Source of the DNA: Pterobdella sp. o SKG-2022
Lineage: Eukaryota > Annelida > Clitellata > Hirudinida > Piscicolidae
Reading direction: 5' to 3'
Assembly (NCBI GenBank): GCA_964035795.1
Contig: OZ038323.1
Coordinates: 1,845,172 to 1,909,171 of the forward strand
Length of the DNA: 64,000 bases
Shown: in pieces, positions 36,373 to 47,900 of the stretch
Layout of the letters: each line of letters opens with the position of its first letter
How positions within the stretch are numbered: position 1 is the stretch's first letter
Made by a program: the position numbers and the translations under genes
The notes under the pieces: model-generated
The model's input: only the letters and a program-made list of their open reading frames with translations
Database searches by the model: none
Told to the model about the DNA's origin: nothing

Positions 36373-39300
36373 ATGGCTAAATCACCATCAACATCTTCTT
36401 GTAGTCATCACAGGTTTCATCACATTGAGCATATTTAGTACATCATTAATTTTTTTTAAATATAAAAATAGTTATTATTTTCCAAACTTTTAATTATTTT
36501 AATATGCTGATGACTTAGTATCATCAAACAAGGATATGTATCTCATAATAATCCAATATTCTTACTTATAATCATACAACAACAACTACTAATAATAATA
36601 ATATTTATATCACTTATATAATCAATATACCAAGATTTTAAATAAATCTGTTGTGTTTCTTCTAACAAAAATGCAATGGATTTAAAAACAATTTTAAAAC
36701 AATGTAGAAAATATAACATTCCAGAACAACATAGAAAATGGGAAATTCTAGAACAGTATAGAACATTCTAATAAGAAGATATTATTAGTGCAATAGTTAA
36801 TCTCAGCGATATGAATAATAACCCAAAGATATCATTTGAGAAAAAAGCCATACACCTCAACCCCTTCATCTCCACCACTATGCTCTCCACCCAAGAAAGC
36901 CAAGACATCCCCCCGATCTTGCTGCAATCATGGTGCTTTTATTATTATTAGTGATTTTTATTTTTAATTTGATAGAAATTATTTAAACTTATTTATTATT
37001 TTTGTTATTAATAGTAATCATTATTACTAACTGGATTATTAATAAAATTATTATTATTATTGTTATGGATTATACTTTTTATTTATTTATAATTATGATT
37101 ATTGATAACTGTTTTACAGCTAACATTGATACTTGCTTAAATTGATATTATGTCATTAAAGGCATGTTTACAAGGCTTGTGAGTATAGTTTTGTGGTATT
37201 TTATCATAAAATCTCAGCTGATAAGAGGATACTATAAGTTACTACCATAAGGACTATTATCACTGGCATCAACACCAATTTCCCTACTTAAGCAATTACT
37301 ATCACTTCTTACTAGGTATTTCTACTTGCTAGTTAATATGCTTGAAGCAAGTGGTTTATTTACAAAAGCTTCTTTCTTTGTTTAAAAAAAGTTATACATA
37401 TATGTATGCATCTGCATGAGAAAACAGATAAATACCAAGGTTTTAAATCTGTTTCAAACCTTACTATACTAAGGGGAGCCAAATTTACTCCAATTAAAAA
37501 ACATTTCCTGGGATTTTATATTCTCTTAATCTCTATTTCTTTCTATCTGAAGCATCATTATCTTCAAAGCGACTTCAACTAGTTCTTATACTGCTTTTCT
37601 ATCTAAATTTTTTTTTAGATCGACTTTTAGTTGCCCCATATTGGGGTTTCGTTAGCTCAACAGATGATTCACAGGGCGCTACTCCTTGTGTGTATAATTG
37701 TCGACCCGCGCGGGATTGAACCCGGTTACTTTAGATAAGTAGTCTAACGCTCTACCAGCTGAGCTATGCGGGCCTATCTACATAAAAACATATAAATGCA
37801 GACATATGTGAAAGATAAGAGTGGTATGATTAAAAATGTTTCAAAAAAAACACCAACAAACATTAAAAATGTATTTATATGCTCACAACAGTGCCATTGA
37901 CTGGAGGCCACTACTTTGAGCATGCTCTGCCTGATGAAGTTATCATCAAGGTCGTGTGGGGAGTGGTGGATGGTGGTTCTAGTGTGTTCGGTGGGTGTGT
38001 AGGGTTGATGGTACTGTGGTTGTGGTTGAGGTAAGTTGTGTGTGATTGATGGTAGTGTGGTTGAGGGGAGTTGTGTGTGATTGAGGGAAGTTGTGTGTGG
38101 TTGATGGTAATGTGGTTGAGGGAAGTTGTGTATAATTGATGGTGTATTGGGATATAGAGGTGCAGTATGATGTTGGTTAGTTTTGGTGAGGTTTTAGCTT
38201 TGATGACGTAAATATACAGCAACTGTTGATGTCACCACTTCAGATCTTCTCATACTTCTTTGAATGTGACTTGTTGAGGGCTTCACAAGTGAGCAAGAGG
38301 TTCAATACTATTGCTGCTGATCTGGAGCTGTGGTGAGTCATCAGGATGGGTGGGGATGATATTTGTGAGTTATGAGAGTGGGGGTGGTGATGGTTTTGAG
38401 AATTTCAATTTCGTTCTAATCTAATTCATCATTCAGTTTTTTGTGAGTTTTTCAAAATACTTATAATGTTTCAATTCTAACTAAGGATTCATTTAAATTT
38501 CTCAATGAATAATTCAACATACGCAAACAACTTGTAAATCAGGAAACAGCTTTATCAGAATCTTTACGAATATGACCTCCCATTGGTGCAAGATGATGAC
38601 CTACATTTCAAATTCATCCAACCAGAAGAAATTAGGTCAGAAAATATATGGAAAGATAGCTTCAAAAATTTTGTAAGTTGGATTGAATGAATTGAAAATG
38701 TCAAAATAATAAAATTGATTGAATTAGAATTTTCATGTCTGTTTGAACAACAAAAGAATCATTATATTGGCGTTTCATATGTTTAATGATATGTACTTGA
38801 AATTCTCATATTATGTACTTGATATTATTATTGCTGCTAATTCAATCTCATCATTTGCTCAAGTTCCTTCAATTCAAATAAGTAGATGTATGAGACACAT
38901 TAACGTTACATAGTGTTATTGTTGTGAGTGTCAACAGCCAAACCTCAATATAAGTTTTTTTTTTCTTTACCCTGAGCACCCTAGTCTTGTTGGGTGCTCC
39001 TCATGTTCCCATCAAGACCGTCTAGTGGTCGAGAAGCTCAGCCGCTCTCGCGGGGTCCAGTGTGGTACTTATTTTGGGGTAGGTGAAGAGGTGAGGGGTG
39101 TCGTGAATGTGTGTTTGGCAAAGTGGGCATGAAGGTGAGGGATGAGATGAGGGTAAGATTTTGTTGAGGCATGAGAGGATGAAAGGTGATTAATTTGATC
39201 TGAGTTGGGCGAGTGTGGTGGTCTAGGGTGGTTTCTGATTCATGAATGGGTGGGAGTTGCTTGCTGAGGATTTTGTATTGAGTGGAGGATATATAGTCGT

Positions 39301-42300
39301 GTACTATTTTTGTGTGTATGGTTTTCATGTTGTTTTTTATTTGTGTGTGAAAGGTGGTCTGGGTGGAGGAGGGTATGTTTAGAGTGTAGTTGATGTTGTT
39401 GTTGAATGTGGATTATTTTTTGTATCTGGGGTGGGCTTCTTGTGTGGTGAGTGGGTGTAGGGGATGAGTGGGGTGGGAGGCTTTTCGTGTGAGTTGTGAT
39501 GCGTGAAGTTTGAGATGGTTTTGGAGTGGGAGGATTTTGGTCTTTGAGTGGAGGTGTTGGGTGTTGGTGTCTAGGGTGCAGCCAGTGATTGTTCTCAAGG
39601 CTGCGTTTTGGATTTTTTGGAGTTTGTTGAGGGAGGTGGATGAGATGATGGGTGTTAGCGTATTCGATGATGGGAAGGAGTAATGTTTTGTATGTGGTGA
39701 TGAGTGTTTCTTTGCTTTTTCCTCGGTGTGTTGCTGTGAGAAGTTTTAGGACATCGAGTGTTTTTTTGCTTTAGTGATGGTGTTGTCTGTGTGGGTGGAG
39801 TATTTTAGTTTGGGGTCAAAAGTTAAGCCAAGGATGGTAGGGTTGGAGGTAGTGGGGATGGGAGCGTTGTTGATGTGGATGTTCAGAGGTTTGTTATATT
39901 TTGATGGGTCTGGGGTCATGAGAGTTGATGTGGTTTTGGTACGATTGATTTGTAGTTTGTTATTGTGAGCCCATGTGTGTATTTCATTGAGGTATGGGAA
40001 GAGGTTCTGGGTGACTGTGTTGGTGTTGGGGTGGGATGATGTTATGGTGATGTCGTCTGCGTAGGTGATGAGGTTGAGTGAGCTGATTTGGGGAGTGGTA
40101 TGTTTGAGAGGTATATGTTGAAAAAAGTGGGTGATAGGACGCTTCTTTGGAGGACACCTGCTTTGATGTGTGGTTGTTGTATGAGGTGTATTGTCGGCGG
40201 CCTTTTAGGTAGTTGGCCAGGAATTTGATTATTGTTGTAGAAATGTGGGTGTTGTGTATTTTGTGGATGAGTTGATGGATGTTGACCGTGTCGAATGCTT
40301 TGGTCACGTCGAGGGCGGTGAGGATTGTTCTATGAGGGTTTTTTTTTTGTTGAAACCAGTGAGTATGATGTAATTAATTTGATGTAGGGCTGTGGTGGTG
40401 GAGTGTGCGGCTCTGAAGCCGTGTTGGTGTGTTGGGAGAATTATATTAGTGGTGATGTGTGGGAGGATGATTTTTTCTAGAGTTTTTGCTATGGGAGAGA
40501 GTAGGGCTATTGGTCTGTATGAGGAGGGAAGAGAAGGGTTTTTGTTGGGTTTGGTGACGGGGATGATTTTGGAGGTTTTCCATATTTGGGGTATGGTGTT
40601 TGTGTTGATTGTGATGTTGTAGAGGTTGATTAGTCTTTATAAAAGTCTTTGCAAGCTGTTGTTCAAGACTCCATAAGACAGACTTGGAGTCTCACTTATT
40701 CCACTTTGTTGTGATGATATCATAGAAGTAGTATTGATGATATATATAACGATGTATGCTGAGTTTCATTTTTTGAAACAACATGGCTCGAGGGTTGGTG
40801 GGTTGTGAACCATTCGAGTGTTTGCCAGCTGTGTATGGATCTTCAAAATTATGCCTTTTTTTTCTATTTTAGGAATGCAATTTTTCTATTTTTTTAATTT
40901 TAATTATATATTCAATTATTTTAATTATTGTTATTTTTGCTATCCCAGTACCACGGAGTGCATGTGAGGCAGGATTTGAAGGGCAAGTCCCACAAAAAGC
41001 CAGGCAGAAAAATAAAGGTGCTTGTCAACCATCATCATTTAATTGGGAGATTTGTGCTCAATTATAAATCATTATTCTATATTGTTTTATTCTTATTTGA
41101 CAACCAATTAAACCCAAACGACCTCCATGACGCCAGTATTACTCATCGTTGGAGACTGCGTGTGCCTATGCGCAAGACACACCCACCAACAAAACAGACA
41201 ACAGTCTGGGATGGCACAACCATAATAACAACTACTACCACTCTTTGTACAACGACGACAACAACATCGACTGCAGCATCAGCCAACAAAAACCCTCGAA
41301 AACCCAAAGACTTATCTTCGTTCACGCAGGCAAGTAAATTCGTCGTTATGTTGCTGACGTCCCTTTATTATCATCCGTGCATAGTAGCATGAGTTGGACG
41401 GATAATAGAAAGAAATAAAAAACAATAATAGTTGTTAAAAATAATAATAACAAAAATTAATATTAATAATAATGTTAATAACCTCTTAACAGGCACCTAT
41501 GGTCCGAGCAGTCATTCCCTCGTCATCGAGTCACCCATGTGTATCATTGGAGCTGGTCAGTGTGTGCACATGCACAAACACATCATCACACACTCACAGA
41601 CCTACAAATACATACATAAATAAACAAACACACACAGCGAGAGGAAGAGTAACAGACCACGTGAAATTGGAACAGAGTGACCACACAGTGATCACCTTCA
41701 CACAAGCATCCAAGCAATCTTACCTGGGATATGTCACTCTTAAGGTTGTGCTTTTATGATCTTCCAGAGGGTGATACATGATGAAGTTAAAATGCTACAA
41801 ATTGAATTCTATTGTCGAAGTTATCTTTTTTAGCTTTTTTCAGAGATTGACGGATTAATTGATTAACTGATCAACTAATGAGTCAACTCATAATCAGCAA
41901 CTGATTGACTCACCACAGTTCACACCACCAGCTTCCTCGACAGAATCGCACCACAAGCACTACTGCCTTCATGTGCAGTCATCATGCCAGCCATTCATTA
42001 GTCACTGTGTCTTCAAGAGTATGTCTTTTGGTCGGTGGCCTTGTTGCTTTGTGTTTGTGTGTTTATTTTGTTTTTGGTTTTTTTTTGTGTTTTTGTTTTT
42101 CTGTGTATTCTGATGTGTTGTGTTGTGTAATTTTGAAAGAATTATGATTTTCATAACGATTTTTGTCGTATATAATGATGTTGTTGAGTCTAATACTAAC
42201 ACACGTTTTAAACTGACTCACACACACTTCTACTGCATTTGTCCACCATCAGGCAGGTGCAGAGAATGGTTACCATTTCTTGTTGTTGTTGCGTATTTTT

Positions 42301-44872
42301 TTCTGGTGGTTTTGAAAATCCTGTCGCTTGAAATTTCTACCACAGTGTTGGCATAAGATTGTTATTGTTGCTTGTTGTGAGTGTTTATGATTGATGTGGT
42401 TTGCAAGGCCAGCTTTGTTAACTGCAATTTTGTTGCAACCAGAAAAAGAGCATACCAAACCGTTTAATACCTCATTATTTATTTTCATTTCATCACATAT
42501 GTTATTAGTATTGTTATATTGTACATTCAGCTTTTTTTTTCGATCTTTCATATCTTTTTCTGATTGTTCTTTATTCTGGTTGAGGTCGATTATGAGGGTA
42601 TTTATGCTTTTCCGCCATTCGATTCTGTTCTTAGCTTTGCTACGCTAACCGGACACCAAACCAATAGCTTTCAAATCGTTATTCACCACATCATGCCACC
42701 TATGTTTTTGACCACCTTGACTTCTTTTACCACCACATACTTTACTGACCAATAATTTTTTGGGCCACCGGGAATCTGCCATTCTTTCAATATGTCTAAA
42801 CCATTTGAGTCTTTTCAGTTGAAGGATTGAATCTACGCGTTCAATGTTGCCTCTTCTTTTTATTTCGGTGTTTCTTCACACGTCTCTCATAGAAATTTCA
42901 CATATAGACCAAACACATTTATTAACAAAAGACTGCAATCTTTGAACATGGTTGCTCAAAGGAGCCCAAGTCTCACAACCGTAAAGCAGGATAGGCATTA
43001 TAATGGATTTGAAAAGCCTCATCTTCGTTTTCCTTTTTAACTTTTTTTGATGCCATATGAGCCTTCCAATACTTCTGAAAGTAATCGATGCTTTACAGAT
43101 ACGAGTATCAATCTCTTCATCTATGAAACAGTCGTTTCGAAGTATACTGCCCAGATATTGATACTGCTCAACTTCCTCAAAACCACCGTCAATTTGATGT
43201 ACCGAACTGTTGTCAAGATGAGTGTCTGTATCATCAGCTTCAGGCCACACAGCCATTATCTTAGATTTTTGAGTATTGATCTTCAAGCCGTAACAGGTAA
43301 ATTCTTCACTGAGCGATTGAATAAGAGAATTCAATACACTTCGATCAATAATACCACATCATCTGCGTACATGAGGATTTGAACCTTATCACTCATGTTG
43401 AACTTATGACGGCTGTTGTTTACCAGAGGAGCGTCAAGGTTGTATTGAGTATGGACTCTGGCATCAGGATGTTTCATCATGGCAGTCCTTATGATAACAT
43501 CTAAAAATAAGTTAAACAGAGTTGGAGCCGGTACTTCACCCTGCTTTACACCTGATTCAACCTTGTATTCTTCAGACAACTGACCTTCAAACCGCACAAC
43601 CCCGTATGTTTCCTTATGTAAGGCTTCTATTATACTCACGAACTTTTCAAGAAAGTTGTAGACACGACGTAACACAGCCCAAAGTAAGTTTTTGTTAACT
43701 GAGTCGTACGCTTTACAGAAATCAATGAAGCACAAAAAACCGGTACGTTGAACTTCTTGGCCCGTTGCATTAATATTTTCGTAGAAAATAATTGATCACA
43801 ACAACCTCTCTTGGCACGAAACCCACATTGGGACTGACTTAGTTGCTCTTGAACATAATGTTTCATTCTGTTCAGCATCGCTCTTGCGAATACTTTGTAG
43901 GCTGAACATAAATGTGAGATGCCACGAAAGTTATCGCACTTCAACCTGCTACCTTTCTTGAAGATGGGAACAGTTATTTGTTTGGTCCAGTCTAAAGGAA
44001 CCTTTTCTTCGACCCATATTTGATCTGCAATCAACTTCAACCATCTAACAGTCTCATCAGCACCTAGTAGCAGTAGCTCTGTACTAATTCCATCAATTCC
44101 AGTCGAGCTATTTTATTACACTGAGTGCGACACACAATTCTTCGTTTGTCAGAGGCTCAATCATTGGATACAGAGAGCTATCAGATGGAGGGAGATGTGA
44201 AAGAGCAAAATGATTGACCAGGGTATTGATGTTTGTTACCTTTTTAAAGTGTTCACACCATCTCTTCAGTTTGATTTTTGTTGTTGTTAGCCTTGTTGTA
44301 TCATCTTTGGCTAAGATCTTCAAGCATCTATAACCTCTTGATTTGGTTAAAGACTTCAAATTTTTTATTAAAGAGCCACCTTTACCTTGTTTCAAACTCA
44401 TTTCATAATCATCTTCTGCCTTTTTACTTTTTTGTTCCCACCATGAATTCAGAGCAAGTTTACATACTTTTTTGCATTTTTTCTTTATTATCACATATTG
44501 GGACTTGAGAAATAATGGAACTCATTGATTTTTTTGTTTATGTTGCATAATTTTTTGGTAAACATCAGCTTTTTCAATTGTCAGCTGCTTTATTTCTTTA
44601 GTTACCCAATCTTTTTTATATTTTGTGTGTTTGGTTGGAAAAACTTTTTTTGCAGATGTTAAACTTTCTTTGAAAACTTTCCATAGTTCATCAATATTTT
44701 TTGGGCCACCAGGCACTGCTAACTGGTTTCTGAAATTATTTATTATGTTTTTGTCGAGTTCTCGGGCATTTTCAATGCATTGTTTGTGACTATTGTTGCG
44801 AAAATGTTGCTTATGACATAGTGATTTTAAAAATTTGAATTTTTTAATAACAGGGAAGTGATCAGAAATATG

Positions 44873-44938
<66 letters not shown>

Positions 44939-47900
44939 ACAGTAGGAGCCGCAGTATGTGTGTCAGGGGAGGGTGCAGACCCCATAGTGAGGCATTGTGA
45001 CATCAGTGACTGTGAAAATGTTGGACTGTACATCACGGATGAGGCACAGGTGAGTGTGTTGTCATAGAAAAAAAAATAATAATATTGAAATCTATAATAA
45101 AGTTTAATAATAATAAAACTAATGAAAATAACAATAACAACAATAATAATGGGATTTATATTATTGCTAACAATAATAATATTAACGATTCTACCATAGC
45201 TTTTCCATTTATATTCACTTCTTCCTGGTTATGTTTTTGGTGTATTTTGATATGACTAAGAATAACCACATCACATGACGATGATGAGGATAATGATGAT
45301 GAGGAAGATAAAGATGATGATGATGATTATGGTGATCACCAACCAACCAATCACAGGGCACCTATGAGAACAATGAGATAAGCAGGAACGCATTGGCAGG
45401 TGTGTGGGTGAAGAGGAATGCTAGTCCCACCATGAGAAACAACCACATCCACCATGGCAGAGACGTGGGAGTGTTCACCTTTGATAATGGAAGGGTGGGT
45501 GGGTGTAAAAGAGGAAATAGGTGGGGTTGATGTGAGAGTTAGTGGGTGTAATGGATGTGTTTTATGTGTAAGTGAATAATTCGATAGGTGCTCAAATTCG
45601 ATTGGAGGTATTTTTGTTGTTTTGAATTTTTTAGACTGGAAAGTAAAATTTGTTAATGAAATATTTTATACATTGTTTTAGTTCTGGGACACTTCATCTT
45701 CAAATGCATCTCAACTCAAATCATTACTTACATCTTAAATTTTTCCAACTTCGAATCATTTCAGGGCTACTTTGAAGGAAATGAGATACATGACAACAGG
45801 ATAGCAGGCTTCGAAGTGAAGGCAGGAGCCAACCCTACTGTGGTCAAGTGTCACATTCATAACGGACACACAGGGGGAGTGTACGTGCACGAAGGGGGCA
45901 GAGGTCAGTTCATTGAGAACAAGATCCACTCCAACAACTTCGCTGCCATCTGGATCACCAGTCACAGCAACCCTACTGTGAGGTCTGTCTTTTTGATGCT
46001 CTTATGGGGGTTGTGAATGTTTTTTAATCAGTTTAATTAAAATGCTTGTCGCTTTGGTGATTCAGTGTTGTTATTAAAAGAATAATAATAATAGTACTAG
46101 TTCAGTGTTGTTATGATGAAATTTATTGGCGGTTGTATTGTTATCTTTGTGTATATTTTCATAACGACATGCATCTGTCCAGGAAGAATGAGATTTACAA
46201 CGGCAAGCAGGGAGGAGTGTACATCTTCGGGGAGGGCAGAGGACTTATTGAGTACAATAACATCTATGGCAATGCTCTTGCTGGTCTGTTTTATAATCAG
46301 CTGTCACTTTTTGTATTTTTTTTTCAGAGCTTATAAATGTATATACGCACATACATATGTTAATATGTACAAGAGTGTTGAAGAATACCTTTGAAATATT
46401 TGAGTTTTATATTGTTTGTTTAGCATAACATATTATTCATAAAAATTTCATAAGTGCTTTATTGCAAAGTTTTGTTTTTTTGCAACACGAAAAACCTCGT
46501 GAAAATGTTGAAACCTGGAGAGGAACTATTGAAATAGCCGTTGACAACCTTTCACCAAACAACAACACAAACACCTTTGTTAGAGGCCACAATAAAAAAG
46601 ATTTCAAAGTGTGCTCATGGGAACGTCCAATACAATGCTCCTATCAGAATAAACTGTTTATTTTCTCACCATTGAGTTTATTATTTCCAACATTATTTCG
46701 TCGTTATTTTGTTCTTATTTTATTTTCACAATGTTTTAAACATAGTTCGTTTTTAATTTTCTTCTCCCTTTTCATAATTTGTTTCATTTTTAAAGAAATT
46801 CATATATATATATACATATGTATATATATGGTTCTGGCTACTGCTTTGTAGGAGGCCGAGGTAAAGGCAAAGGCTAAGGGAGTAAACCCCTACAGATAAA
46901 TCAGGAGAGATACGCCCGTTAGGTCTTGTCAGGTCATGTATCTAGAAGAGGTCAACTTCAAAATAAAACCTGCGGCACTTTTGTATCCAATGATCTTAAC
47001 TTGTTTCTCTTTTTGGTCAAATAAAACTGTGCGGAGTGAGTGGGATTGGTTGAGTGCAAAGCCTTTTCTCACTATAAAAAGCATTAGGCACAGGCATTGC
47101 TTTGTAAGCGTGTGTTATGGCTAGCTGTAGCCTTAAGCGGCACTTTTTTCATTATGCTGAGTCAAAATGATAATTGCAAGTGTTTGAAAAGCAATGGCAA
47201 TACTTGAAGACTAGTTGCTGCCATCACATATTTTAAAACACACCCACGCACAGGGATACAGATCCGAACGTCAAGTGACCCAGTAGTGAGGCACAACAAG
47301 ATCCACCATGGACAACATGGTGGCATCTACGTGCATGAGAAGGGCAGGGGTCTGATCGAGGAGAATGAGGTGTACTGCAACACCCTGGCTGGTGTTTGGA
47401 TCACCACCATGAGCTTCCCTGTACTCAGGAAGAACAGGATCCACAGTGGCAAGCAGGTGGGGGTGTATTTCTACGACAATGGACATGGCACTCTTGACGA
47501 CAATGAGATCTTCAACCACTTGTACTCTGGCGTTCAAATTAGAACTGGTAGTTGCCCCATAATTAAGCGCAACAAGATCTGGGGTGGTCAGAACGGGGGC
47601 ATTCTGGTGTACAACGGAGGACTAGGCATCATTGAGCATAATGAGATCTTCGACAATGCCATGGCTGGAGTATGGATCAAGACAGACTCGAACCCCACTC
47701 TCAAGTTCAACAAGATCTATGACGGTCGAGATGGGGGTGTGTGCATCTTCAACAACGGCAAAGGTATGCCATTATTCTTTGTGGCCCCTCTGATCCAATG
47801 CCAACCACCACAGGAATCCTGGAAAACAATGACATTTTCCGCAATGCTCAAGCTGGTGTTCTTATCTCCAATCTCAGCAAGCCTGTCCTTCGTAACAACA

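Noticed and set aside
44522..44932. Frame joining Cys-Val repeats to a protein segment
   Set aside because: It is the LINE endonuclease/linker frame read on through the (CA)n tract, not a separate gene.
46462..46851. 129-codon frame in FBXO11 intron 14
   Set aside because: It carries no motif, contains a TATATA run and hydrophobic T-rich stretches, and lies inside an intron whose flanking exons join in phase.
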